DNA of 64,000 nt from Fibrobacter sp. UWB10 (GTDB taxonomy: Bacteria > Fibrobacterota > Fibrobacteria > Fibrobacterales > Fibrobacteraceae). Position numbers and translations under genes: made by a program. The stretch lies in assembly GCF_900182935.1 (NCBI RefSeq), contig NZ_FXUE01000004.1:186001-250000 (forward strand), given 5' to 3'. The notes beneath the pieces are model-generated. The model was not told the DNA's origin. It saw nothing but the letters and a program-made list of their open reading frames with translations, and made no database searches. Within the stretch, counting starts at the first letter, position 1. Each line of letters starts with the position of its first letter. Of the stretch, positions 1-11,043 are shown piece after piece.

Positions 1-2688
<2,688 letters not shown>

Positions 2689-2720
2689 CGCACAAACGAA
2701 CCTCCACACCCCATGCAATG

Positions 2721-2749
2721 AACGCCCCGGTTTCGGCCGGGGCGTTTTA
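2721..2749 (+). terminator. Terminator after the GH2 gene
   Basis: A perfect 10-bp stem (AACGCCCCGG at 2721-2730 with CCGGGGCGTT at 2737-2746) encloses a 6-base loop and runs into TTTT. Confidence 0.85.
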
Positions 2750-2871
2750 CGGGCGGGTTTTGCTATTGAAATTTTTGCAAAAGTGTTTTTGTGAGGGGTA
2801 TACAAAAATGGACTTTGGGGGTGTATCTTTAAATTGGTAAAAGTGTGCGCTTTGCACAAGGGATGGTAAAT

Positions 2872-4800
2872 ATGAACTTTAAAACGTTTTTCCCGCTATT
2901 TTTGTTGCCGGCGAGCGTTTTTGCCGCGGTAAACTTGAACGTAAGCCTGGGCGACAGCATTAAGCCGGTGACACACGTGGCGACCGGTTCGCTTTATGGC
3001 TTGACCGAGACGCTCCCGAGCAATATCGAAAAAGATGTGGCACCTCTCAAACCGAACGTGTTCCTTTCGCCGGCGCGTAGCGGTAGCGGTCGCCAGCAGC
3101 CTATCGGTGGCGCGTTCCTTGTGGCTCCGCGTGTCGAAAGCATCGGTGCCAAAATCCAGATTCGCTTGGCCGACGTTTTGCCGGGCTGGCCGTACAAGTT
3201 CCAGAATATGGACCACTGGAAAAACGAAGTGAAGTCCGTCATTAACGACAAGCTCAAATCGAACAACAAGAATTTTGACGGTTACGAAATTTGGAACGAA
3301 CCGAACGATACCTGGAAATCAAGCATTGACTTCAATTCCGGTCTCTGGAAACAGACTTACGATTTGATCCGCCAGATGGACCCCGGTGCCAAAATCATTG
3401 GCCCGTCGTACTCCTTCTATCATGGTTCCAAGATGGAAGAATTCGTGAAGTACTGTTCGCAGAACAACTGCATGCCCGACGTGGTCAGCTGGCACCAGTG
3501 GGGTAGCGGTGGCTTCGTGGGTTCTGTCGAAACTTACCGTAACCTCGAAAAGAAATACAACGTCAAGCCGCGCCCGCTGAGCATCAACGAATATTCTTCG
3601 ACCGAACACAGCGAAGAAGGTTGCCCGGGCTTGTCTATTCCCTTTATCGCTAAATTCGAACGTCACGGTGTCGAAAGCGCCATGATTTCTTGGTGGTTCG
3701 TACCGCTTCCGGGTCGCTTGGGTAGCCTGCTCACCAAGGATAACGAACGCGGTGGCGGCTGGTGGCTGTACAAGTGGTATGGCGACATGAGCGGCTATAT
3801 GGCAAAGGTTGTACCCCCCAACGACAAGAGCGATGGCGTCGACGGCTTTGCTGCTCTCGACAAGAAGAAAGGCTTTGCAAGCATTGTGCTCGGCGGTAAC
3901 ACCAAGGGCGATGTGAATGTGAATATTTCGGGCATTCCTTCGGCATTCGGCAACAAGGTGAATGTGACGGTGGAATACGTGGTTTGGGAAAACAAGGACA
4001 AGGCCGTACCCTCGACGAATCTGGTGTCCGACAAGGAATACGACGTGAGCGACGGCAAGATTACGGTGCCGGTGAATATCACGAATACCAAGTATGGCTA
4101 TCGCGTGTACATTACACCGATCATTCCTCAGGCGCCTTATAAGGATGTCGCCGCCGCAATCCCGGGCAAGATTGAAGTCGAAAACTACGACGTCGGCGGT
4201 TCGGGCAAGGCCTACTCCGACAAGGACGACGACAACAAGGGCGGAGAATACCGCGACGATGCAGTCGATATCGTTAAAGCAGGCAATGGCTACGCTATCG
4301 GTTACACGCAAGAAGGCGAATGGCTCGAATACACGGTGAAGGTTGCCAAGTCGGGCGAATACAATCTTAACGCAAGCTACGCCACATCGTCTGAAAATGT
4401 AGGCTTCAAACTCTATGTCGACGGTAATGCGGTTACAGATAACATAATCGTGCCGCAAGGTGCCGACTGGGAAACCTATTCGACATACGAAGCAGGCAAA
4501 GTGAACCTTACCGAAGGCGAACACGTGCTCAAGCTCGAAATCGTGGGTAACTACGTGAACCTCGACTGGCTCGAATTCGTGGACCCGTCGCAAACCACGC
4601 GTATCGCAGGCACTCCGGCATTGCAGCGCATGAATGCAAGCTACGACGTATTCAGTGCAACAGGCAAGTTCCTTGGTCGTATTGACCGCGGCGCTACCGC
4701 TACCGAATCGCTCACGGCTTCGCTCAAGAATGCAGGCTACGCAAACGGCGTCTACATCATCCGCACCTCCGGCAAGACCCACCGCGTAACCGTGCGCTAA
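2872..4800 (+). CDS. Secreted GH39-like glycoside hydrolase with CBM6 and basic C-terminal domain
   Basis: 642 residues. The ATG at 2872 is chosen over a GTG at 2845 because AAGGGA lies just upstream and a signal peptide starts directly (MNFKTFFPLFLLPASVFA). The catalytic part (about residues 20-415) has YEIWNEPNDTW for the acid/base glutamate and SINEYSS for a likely nucleophile. This is the clan GH-A pattern, closest by eye to GH39/beta-xylosidase or agarase-like folds. A CBM6 follows (about 430-575, IPGKIEVENYD to NLDWLEFVD), then the C-terminal sorting-like domain (YDVFSATGKFLG to GVYIIRTSGKTHRVTVR). It probably cuts a hemicellulose or other plant polysaccharide outside the cell. The exact GH family is uncertain. 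Confidence 0.8.
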   Translation: MNFKTFFPLFLLPASVFAAVNLNVSLGDSIKPVTHVATGSLYGLTETLPSNIEKDVAPLKPNVFLSPARSGSGRQQPIGGAFLVAPRVESIGAKIQIRLADVLPGWPYKFQNMDHWKNEVKSVINDKLKSNNKNFDGYEIWNEPNDTWKSSIDFNSGLWKQTYDLIRQMDPGAKIIGPSYSFYHGSKMEEFVKYCSQNNCMPDVVSWHQWGSGGFVGSVETYRNLEKKYNVKPRPLSINEYSSTEHSEEGCPGLSIPFIAKFERHGVESAMISWWFVPLPGRLGSLLTKDNERGGGWWLYKWYGDMSGYMAKVVPPNDKSDGVDGFAALDKKKGFASIVLGGNTKGDVNVNISGIPSAFGNKVNVTVEYVVWENKDKAVPSTNLVSDKEYDVSDGKITVPVNITNTKYGYRVYITPIIPQAPYKDVAAAIPGKIEVENYDVGGSGKAYSDKDDDNKGGEYRDDAVDIVKAGNGYAIGYTQEGEWLEYTVKVAKSGEYNLNASYATSSENVGFKLYVDGNAVTDNIIVPQGADWETYSTYEAGKVNLTEGEHVLKLEIVGNYVNLDWLEFVDPSQTTRIAGTPALQRMNASYDVFSATGKFLGRIDRGATATESLTASLKNAGYANGVYIIRTSGKTHRVTVR

Positions 4801-4840
4801 GTGCCGCCTAGAACGCTTAATGACTCCATGCAACCTAAGG

Positions 4841-4870
4841 AACCCCCCGCGTAAGCGAGGGGTTTCTTTT
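4841..4870 (+). terminator. Terminator after the GH39-like gene
   Basis: AACCCCCCGC and GCGAGGGGTT pair with one mismatch around a GTAA loop, followed by TCTTTT. Confidence 0.75.
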
Positions 4871-4881
4871 ATGCATACGGA

Positions 4882-5027
4882 CGATGGCTAATCCTTTTGG
4901 AGTGCTCAAACGTCATTGGTCGCTTTAATTAAGCGCCGAGTAGAGGCGGCAAGCAAAAGCTTGCCGTCGAGACGAAGGACAGCCGATGGCTGATTAACCT
5001 TTTGGAGTGCTCATACCCCATCGGCTG
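4882..5027. repeat. Intergenic element with a duplicated 16-mer and hairpins
   Basis: The 324-base gap between the GH39-like gene and the convergent esterase contains two copies of CCTTTTGGAGTGCTCA (4893-4908 and 4998-5013), each preceded by CGATGGCT (4882-4889, 4984-4991). The second copy sits in the loop of a perfect 10-bp stem (CAGCCGATGG 4980-4989 with CCATCGGCTG 5018-5027). A GGCAAGC/GCTTGCC hairpin lies between the copies. It could be a small RNA or a dispersed non-coding repeat; no coding frame is evident. Confidence 0.55.
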
Positions 5028-5034
5028 TTTATAT

Positions 5035-5067
5035 AAAAAGAATCCCTCGCCTAGGCGAGAGATTCTT
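5035..5067 (-). terminator. Terminator of the leftward esterase gene
   Basis: A stem (AAGAATC..CTCGCC with GGCGAG..GATTCTT, one mismatch) is followed on the minus strand by a run of T (AAAAA at 5035-5039 on plus). Confidence 0.75.
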
Positions 5068-5124
5068 TGGTTGGTTTTTAGGAGGTATTCTTAGGAGTAC
5101 TAAGATTCGTTTGTGAGAGAGAAC

Positions 5125-6651
5125 TTACTTCACGAAGCTTGCCGGGAGCGTGAACTGCTTCAGGAACGGCCAGCCGATGCTTGCGTCACCGTAGTCGTGG
5201 CCACCGCCCTGCTTGGTGCAGAGAACAACCTTCGTGCCATCCTGGCAGTTGGAGTATTCGTCGCAACCATTGGCGTTCTTGGTCGGAGCGCCGGTACAGC
5301 CGTTCTTTTCAGCCCAGAACTTGAAGGTGCCTTCGGCGCCCAAGAAGTTCAGACCGTCATTGAATCCGCTATCGCCACCCTGATATTTGCAGACAGGGTC
5401 ATTTGTACCGCGGAAGTTGATGACAGAAATCGGACGAGACATCTTGCACTGTGCACTGTTGGTCTTGTTCAAGTCCATAGCTGCCGGAGCGACAGCTGCA
5501 AAGACGTCGGACATCATACAGGCCACGTGGTTACTCATACCGCCACCCATCGAGAAACCGGTTGCGTAAATACGCTGCGGGTCGATACAGGCGATTTCTT
5601 TGAGTTTGTCGATCATTGCGTAAGAGAACTTGACGTCGTCGTCGTTGGAACAGCAGGGGCCGACGTTCCAGCCGTTACCCATTCCACCCGGTTTGCTGGT
5701 GCCGTCCGGGTAAAGCGTGATTACGCCTTCGGGGTCAGTCTTGGCCTTGTACGGAGAACTTCCGAATTCGCCATTGCCGGAACCGCCAATCGGGTGGTAG
5801 TCAATAACGAGCGGTACGGGCTTGTCGCCCTTGTAGGCACTCGGAATGTGCATAATAAAGGTGCGCTGCTTGCCATCGACGGTCACGGACATGTTTTGCT
5901 TGTCTCCGACCTTTGCAGTCTTGCCAGAGCAATCGACTACGATAGGTCCGTCGTTGCCGGCACTGCTGGAAGACTTCGGCGGTTCGACCTGTTGAGAGCT
6001 AGAAGATTTCGGCGGTTCAATAGCTTCAGAGCTGGAAGAAGCGTCGGCAGAGGGCCTTACCATTTCGATGGTCACGCCGGTCTCGGTTTCGCTCTGCATT
6101 TGGTAGACAAAGTTGGCATAACCATCCAGCGCGAACTGGAGCATCGGCAACAGGTCGCCTTCTTTCTTGAGAGCCTTGACTGCACCCTTGTCGGTCAACA
6201 TAAAGGTGCTGTTGCGGTTGTCTGCACTGACGCGGATGAACTTCGCGCCTTTTGCAAGCTTGCCCAAGTCGAGGGAGACGATTCCCTGGACGTTTTCGAT
6301 GTTGTTCTTCTTGAGAACCTTGCCAAGGGAGTTGATCACGGACACGCTGAGAGAACGTGCGTCCGCGTTATAAATGGTGAGCATGTTGCCTTCCATGTGG
6401 AGGGCGACATTTGCGGTGTAGGCGTTGGCGACAATGCCCGTGTTGTCATCGCTGCTGAGGCGGAATGTGCCATCTTCGGCGCTAGTGGTTTCATAGCCGC
6501 CGAAGTTGAATGTGTTGATTTTTACACCGCCGAGCAAACGGCCGGAAACCTTGGATTTGACCACGCCGTCAATGCTCCAGGCAAAAGCCTGGCTGCTGAA
6601 CAAGCCGAACAGTGCCAGGCTAGCGATACTTGCGAATTTGGGGTTACGCAT
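5125..6651 (-). CDS. Secreted CE1/LpqC-type esterase (feruloyl or acetyl-xylan esterase-like)
   Basis: 508 residues from the ATG at 6651, which has AAGGAG six bases upstream and a good signal peptide (MRNPKFASIASLALFGLFSSQAFA). Residues about 24-105 look like a carboxypeptidase-regulatory-like beta domain (VVKSKVSGRLLGGVKI). Residues about 105-185 resemble a sorting-tail-like beta domain placed internally (VSVINSLGKVL). A Ser/Pro linker with PPKSSSS repeats leads to the esterase domain (about 240-508). That domain has DYHPIGGSG, the nucleophile elbow GFSMGGG and a late His in GGGHDYGD. This is the poly-hydroxybutyrate depolymerase/feruloyl esterase fold. Next to xylanases, removal of feruloyl or acetyl groups from xylan is the likely role; the substrate is inferred. 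It is divergent from the first xylanase. Confidence 0.85.
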   Translation of the reverse strand: MRNPKFASIASLALFGLFSSQAFAWSIDGVVKSKVSGRLLGGVKINTFNFGGYETTSAEDGTFRLSSDDNTGIVANAYTANVALHMEGNMLTIYNADARSLSVSVINSLGKVLKKNNIENVQGIVSLDLGKLAKGAKFIRVSADNRNSTFMLTDKGAVKALKKEGDLLPMLQFALDGYANFVYQMQSETETGVTIEMVRPSADASSSSEAIEPPKSSSSQQVEPPKSSSSAGNDGPIVVDCSGKTAKVGDKQNMSVTVDGKQRTFIMHIPSAYKGDKPVPLVIDYHPIGGSGNGEFGSSPYKAKTDPEGVITLYPDGTSKPGGMGNGWNVGPCCSNDDDVKFSYAMIDKLKEIACIDPQRIYATGFSMGGGMSNHVACMMSDVFAAVAPAAMDLNKTNSAQCKMSRPISVINFRGTNDPVCKYQGGDSGFNDGLNFLGAEGTFKFWAEKNGCTGAPTKNANGCDEYSNCQDGTKVVLCTKQGGGHDYGDASIGWPFLKQFTLPASFVK

Positions 6652-6814
6652 AAATACTCCTTTTTTATGATACCCTTTTGTTTTCACTCCATAATAAATT
6701 TACACATTTATTGCCGAAATGCAATATATTTTGCGTAAAGTTTGCGAAACCACGGATAAATCTTACACATTTCCGTGTAAAAAGCGTTTTGTGGGGTAGG
6801 GGGTGTTGGTGTGT

Positions 6815-6831
6815 ATGGATTTGTTGTCCAT
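6815..6831. promoter_or_regulatory. Inverted repeat upstream of xylanase 1 (candidate operator)
   Basis: ATGGAT-TTGTT-GTCCAT lies 85 bases before the xylanase ATG at 6916, inside the divergent esterase/xylanase intergenic region. Matching elements lie at 8891 and 10933 before the next two xylanases. Confidence 0.55.
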
Positions 6832-6915
6832 GCAATCTTTCCTTTAATGTGGAGAAAATCCCGTTTTGTAAAGTACCTTTAACTTAGGTGTTTACGTTTT
6901 TAAAGGATGTTGGTT

Positions 6916-8796
6916 ATGAAAAGACTTTCCCTTTCTCTTGCTATTGCAGCCATTGCAGGCTTTGCGACCGTTGCTAACGCAGCCATGGCCGATGGCGGTG
7001 CAAAATTCCTGGGCAATATTACTACGGGCGGCCAAATTCGTAGCGACTTTGCCCAATACTGGAACCAGATTACTCCCGAAAACGGCTGTAAGTGGGGCTC
7101 TATCCATTCCCTTTCTAACGGCAACAGCGGTACAAGCAAGTTTGCCTGGGACAACTTCGACAAGTGCGAAAGCGCCTACAAGTGGGCCAAGGAAAAACCG
7201 GGCGAACGCCACTTCAAGTTCCATGCTCTCGTTTGGGGCTCCCAGTACCCGAACTTCCTCTGCAAAAAGAAAAATCCGGGCATTACCGTAGAACTCACCA
7301 AGCAGTACATTACCGAATGGTTCGATGCCGTTGCGGCTAAGTTCCCGGACCTCGAATACATCGACGTGGTGAACGAAGCCATTTGGGCGGGTAACAACTA
7401 CCACTCCGGTTACGGCAAGCCTGCTGCAGGTGCCGAAGGCCACAGCACCGACGATACCGAATGCGGCGGCTCCTACATTATCGAAGCCCTCGGCGGTGAC
7501 CGCGTTGTAAATGGCAAGCACCAGTACGACTTTATCACCACCGCTTTCAAGATGGCCCGCGAACGCTGGCCAAAAGCTGTGCTCATCTATAACGATTACA
7601 ATACGCTTTCCTGGCAGATCAACGAAGGTATCGAACTCATCCAGACTATTGTCAAGAACGGCGCTCCGGTGGATGCTTACGGCCAGCAGGCTCACGACTG
7701 TAAGGGCATGAGCAAGAACGATTTCGAAAGCAAGATGACTCGAATCCATAACGAGACGGGCCTCCCGCTCCTGGTTTCGGAATACGATATCGGCGAAGCC
7801 GACGATACCAAGCAGAAAAACGATTACGCAAACCAGATTCCGTTTATGTGGGAAACTCCCTGGGTCGCGGGCATTACCATCTGGGGCTATATCAACGGCT
7901 CTACTTGGGTTGCAAACACCGGCCTTATCGAAAAGGATGGCCGCAAGCGCGCTTCCATGAACTGGCTCGAAGAATATTTTGCAAACAACTTAAGCAAGGG
8001 CAAGAACGATGTGACCTTCACGCCGATTGAGCCCGAACCGCAGCTTCCGTTCAAGGGAGAACCGATTGCCATTCCGGGTAAAGTCGAAGCCGAAGATTTC
8101 GATATCCCGGGCAAGGGCGTCAACGAAGACGGCACGAGCAACCAGTCCTATAGCGATGATTCCGAAAATCACGGCGATAGCGATTACCGCAAGGACACCG
8201 GTGTCGACCTTTACAAGAAGGCGACTGGCGTGATTGTGGGCTACAACAGCGAAGGCGACTGGCTCGAATGGACCGTGAACGTGGGTGATGCAGGTGACTA
8301 CACGATGTTTGCCGCCGTCGCTGCCGCAGGTTCTACTTCCAGCTTCCAGCTCTCCCTCGATGGCAAGGCGCTCACTGACGTGATTGCGGTTCCTGCCGCC
8401 AAGGAAGGCGAAGAAAATTACGACGACTACAACAAGGTCAAGGCCAACGTGACCCTCCCGGCAGGCAAGCACATTCTCCGCATGGACGTAACGGGCGCCT
8501 GGTTCGACGTAGACTACTTCACCTTCGTGAAGGGCAAGGACGCGACTGACCCCGAACCGATCGAAAATCCGGGCCAGGAAACCTCTATTGGCAAGAACCT
8601 TGAACTCACGAACAACAAACTTCAAGATTACTACGTGTTCGACATGCAGGGCGTGCGCATGGGCGTGCTTTCGGCCTATGGTTTCGATGCCGCCAAGGAA
8701 ATTCTCCAGAATTCCGGCGCCGTCAAGACTTCTGGCGTGTACTACCTGCGCAGCCGTAGCACCGGCAAGATGCAGTCCGTACGCATCACGAAATAA
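6916..8796 (+). CDS. Secreted GH10 endo-beta-1,4-xylanase with CBM6 (xylanase 1)
   Basis: 626 residues. The ATG at 6916 is preferred to the one at 6907, which abuts the AAAGG ribosome-binding site. The signal peptide is MKRLSLSLAIAAIAGFATVANA. The GH10 domain spans about 24-350, with acid/base Glu154 in DVVNEA and nucleophile Glu289 in VSEYDI. CBM6 spans about 375-530 (VEAEDFDIPGKG to DVDYFTFVKG). The basic C-terminal domain follows (YYVFDMQGVRMGVLSAYGF, then GVYYLRSRSTGKMQSVRI). It hydrolyses xylan outside the cell, with CBM6 binding xylan or cellulose. It is the first of three tandem paralogues. I recall a similar tandem xyn10 cluster in F. succinogenes S85, not verified here. Its GH10 domain is the most divergent of the three and lacks the Gly-rich loop of the other two. 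Confidence 0.95.
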   Translation: MKRLSLSLAIAAIAGFATVANAAMADGGAKFLGNITTGGQIRSDFAQYWNQITPENGCKWGSIHSLSNGNSGTSKFAWDNFDKCESAYKWAKEKPGERHFKFHALVWGSQYPNFLCKKKNPGITVELTKQYITEWFDAVAAKFPDLEYIDVVNEAIWAGNNYHSGYGKPAAGAEGHSTDDTECGGSYIIEALGGDRVVNGKHQYDFITTAFKMARERWPKAVLIYNDYNTLSWQINEGIELIQTIVKNGAPVDAYGQQAHDCKGMSKNDFESKMTRIHNETGLPLLVSEYDIGEADDTKQKNDYANQIPFMWETPWVAGITIWGYINGSTWVANTGLIEKDGRKRASMNWLEEYFANNLSKGKNDVTFTPIEPEPQLPFKGEPIAIPGKVEAEDFDIPGKGVNEDGTSNQSYSDDSENHGDSDYRKDTGVDLYKKATGVIVGYNSEGDWLEWTVNVGDAGDYTMFAAVAAAGSTSSFQLSLDGKALTDVIAVPAAKEGEENYDDYNKVKANVTLPAGKHILRMDVTGAWFDVDYFTFVKGKDATDPEPIENPGQETSIGKNLELTNNKLQDYYVFDMQGVRMGVLSAYGFDAAKEILQNSGAVKTSGVYYLRSRSTGKMQSVRITK

Positions 8797-8837
8797 GACC
8801 GATTTTTCCATCTCTCTCTTAGACACATAGACCGAAC

Positions 8838-8873
8838 AACGGGCCTCGGGGCGAATGCTGCGGGGCTCGTTTC
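8838..8873 (+). terminator. Terminator after xylanase 1
   Basis: An imperfect GC-rich hairpin (AACGGGCC ... GGCTCGTT) is followed by TTCTT. It is related to the terminators after the other two xylanases, so these units seem to have been duplicated whole. Confidence 0.6.
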
Positions 8874-8890
8874 TTGCTCTTTACATTATT

Positions 8891-8907
8891 ATGGATATTT
8901 TATCAAT
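8891..8907. promoter_or_regulatory. Inverted repeat upstream of xylanase 2 (candidate operator)
   Basis: ATGGAT-ATTTT-ATCAAT, the least perfect of the three copies, lies 89 bases before the ATG at 8996 and is followed by GGAAAT as in the others (GCAAT). Confidence 0.5.
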
Positions 8908-8995
8908 GGAAATCCTTGAAGACCGTGAGCGATTCCGCCTTTGCCGAGATAATTTTATAGGAGCATGGTGTAACTTTAAAAAAGGATGTGGTTTC

Positions 8996-10852
8996 ATGAA
9001 ACAGAAACTTTCTTTCTCTGCTTTGGCGGTCGCACTTTCTTGTGCCGTTCCGTCGTTCGCTGGCCCCGGCCTTGCCGATGGCGCAGCCAAGTTCGTTGGT
9101 AACATTACTCAGAGTAATAGTGTCGGCTCAGACTTTACTGCGCTCTGGAACCAGGCTACGGCTGAAAACGGCTGTAAGTGGGGCTCCGTCGAAGGTCAGC
9201 GCGGCAAGTACAACTGGGGCGCCTGCGATGCTGCCTATAACTGGGCAAAGCAGAATGGTGGTCACTTCAAGTTCCACGCTTTGGTGTGGGGCTCCCAGTA
9301 TCCGAGCTGGCTCAATGGCCTTAGCACAGACGAAACCAAGAAGGCGATTACCGCCTGGTTCGATGCGGTCAAGCAGCATTACCCGGATCTCGAAATGATC
9401 GACGTGGTGAACGAAGCTATCCGCACGGGCAACAACAGCTATCATTCTCCTTACGGCAAGAACAACAACATCATTCCGGCACTCGGTGGCGATAACGGTG
9501 GCAATTACCAGTTCGTAACGACCGCCTTCAAGATGGCGCGCGAACGTTGGCCGAAGGCTATCCTCATTTATAACGACTATAACACGGTTCAGTGGAACAA
9601 GGACCAAGGTATTCAGCTTATCCAGACCATCAAGAAAAACGGTGCTCCGGTCGACGCATACGGCTTGCAGGCCCACGACATGATGAGCCAGGGCGGTGGC
9701 CAGGGCGGTACCGGTGGCGGCGGCGTCTGCTTGAACATCAATACGCTCAAGAGCATTACCAAGGAAATCTGGGACAAGACCCAGACCCCGATGTTCATCA
9801 GCGAATACGACATTGCAACTACCGACGACAATATCCAGAAGCAGTGCTACTCCGAACAGATTTCTCACTTCATGGAAAACGAACACATTGCCGGCATTAC
9901 CATCTGGGGCTACATTTATGGTCGCACTTGGCTCGACTGTAACGGCACTGCGAGTGGCTGCTCCGGCATTGTCAAGAATGGCCAGGACCGCGCCGCTTTG
10001 AAGTGGATGAGGGAGTACCTCAAGAGCAACAAGGGCGTGAACACGACTGGCCTCAAGACGGGTGTGCTCACTCCGGTCGAACCTGTGCCGCGCAAGTTGT
10101 TCAAGGGTTCTGCATTCGACATCCCGGGCAAAATCGAAGCCGAAGACTTTGATATTTCCGGTGTCGGCGAAACCAATGGCGTGAGCAACGTTTCTTACAG
10201 CGAAAGCGATATCGAAAATCACGGCGACGTGAAGGATTACCGCAAGGACACGACGGGTGTCGACCTCTACAAGAAGGCGACCGGCATCATCGTGGGCTAC
10301 AACAGCGAAGGCGATTGGCTCGAATACACCGTGAACGTAAAAGAAGCGGGCGACTACACCATGTTCGCAGCCGTGGCTGCCGCAGGTTCGACTTCCAGCT
10401 TCCAGCTTTCTCTCGACGGCAAGGAACTCACCAACGTGATTACTGTTCCTGCAGCAAAGTCCGGCGAAGAAAACTACGACGACTACAACAAGGTCAAGGC
10501 GAACGTGTCCCTCACGGCCGGCACGCATATCCTCCGCATGACGGTGACTGGCTCCTGGTTCGACATCGACTATTTCACCTTCGTGAAGGGTAAAGATGCT
10601 ACCGACCCCGAACCGATTGAAATCGAAGATGATCCGATGTTTGTCCAGCCGAGCATCCAGATCGATGAAAACGGCCTGCAGGACTACTTTGTGTTCGATG
10701 CACACGGCGTGAACTTGGGCGTGCTCTCGGCCTACGGTTTCGAAGGCGCTGCCGAAATTCTCCAGAACACGGGCGACATCAAGGCTTCCGGTATCTACTA
10801 CCTGCGTAACCGCTGGACCGGAAAAATGCAGTCTGTGAGAATTTCTAGGTAA
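8996..10852 (+). CDS. Secreted GH10 endo-beta-1,4-xylanase with CBM6 (xylanase 2)
   Basis: 618 residues from the ATG at 8996, with AAAAGGATG just upstream. An earlier in-frame start at 8855 would hide the signal peptide MKQKLSFSALAVALSCAVPSFA. GH10 spans about 24-365 with acid/base Glu140 (DVVNEA) and nucleophile Glu270 (ISEYDI). A Gly-rich insertion (GGGQGGTGGGG) lies between them, as in xylanase 3. CBM6 (about 385-535) is nearly identical to xylanase 1 in its second half (AAVAAAGSTSSFQLSLDGK). The C-terminal domain ends YYLRNRWTGKMQSVRISR. The role is extracellular xylan depolymerisation. It sits in its own unit with its own upstream inverted repeat and terminator. Confidence 0.95.
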   Translation: MKQKLSFSALAVALSCAVPSFAGPGLADGAAKFVGNITQSNSVGSDFTALWNQATAENGCKWGSVEGQRGKYNWGACDAAYNWAKQNGGHFKFHALVWGSQYPSWLNGLSTDETKKAITAWFDAVKQHYPDLEMIDVVNEAIRTGNNSYHSPYGKNNNIIPALGGDNGGNYQFVTTAFKMARERWPKAILIYNDYNTVQWNKDQGIQLIQTIKKNGAPVDAYGLQAHDMMSQGGGQGGTGGGGVCLNINTLKSITKEIWDKTQTPMFISEYDIATTDDNIQKQCYSEQISHFMENEHIAGITIWGYIYGRTWLDCNGTASGCSGIVKNGQDRAALKWMREYLKSNKGVNTTGLKTGVLTPVEPVPRKLFKGSAFDIPGKIEAEDFDISGVGETNGVSNVSYSESDIENHGDVKDYRKDTTGVDLYKKATGIIVGYNSEGDWLEYTVNVKEAGDYTMFAAVAAAGSTSSFQLSLDGKELTNVITVPAAKSGEENYDDYNKVKANVSLTAGTHILRMTVTGSWFDIDYFTFVKGKDATDPEPIEIEDDPMFVQPSIQIDENGLQDYFVFDAHGVNLGVLSAYGFEGAAEILQNTGDIKASGIYYLRNRWTGKMQSVRISR

Positions 10853-10874
10853 ATTTCAAAACTCAATACACCAA

Positions 10875-10915
10875 ACAACGGGCCCCGAGGCGAGTGCTTC
10901 GGGGCTTGTTTTTAT
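10875..10915 (+). terminator. Terminator after xylanase 2
   Basis: GGGCCCCGAGGC ... GCTTCGGGGCTTG hairpin followed by TTTTTATT. The bases just before it (ACTCAATACACCAAACAACG) are the same as those before the terminator of xylanase 3. Confidence 0.75.
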
Positions 10916-10932
10916 TACAAAAATGTTACGCT

Positions 10933-10949
10933 ATGGACATTTTGTCCAT
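10933..10949. promoter_or_regulatory. Perfect inverted repeat upstream of xylanase 3 (candidate operator)
   Basis: ATGGAC-ATTTT-GTCCAT is a perfect 6-bp palindrome with a 5-base spacer, 95 bases before the ATG at 11044. A TATATT box at about 10992 between it and the gene could be the -10 element. Confidence 0.6.
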
Positions 10950-11043
10950 GGCAATTTCGCTTTTTAGGGTAAAATAGGGCGTTTTGCGGGATATATTTAT
11001 AATGGTTTTTGGGATGAAAAACCATCAAAAAGGATGTGTGGAT

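Noticed and set aside
3319-4833. Long open frame antisense to the GH39-like gene
   Set aside because: It arises from codon bias of the sense gene; no start signal or domain is seen.
5113-6738. Long open frame antisense to the esterase
   Set aside because: The opposite strand has a signal peptide, a GxSxG elbow and a good ribosome-binding site; this frame has none.
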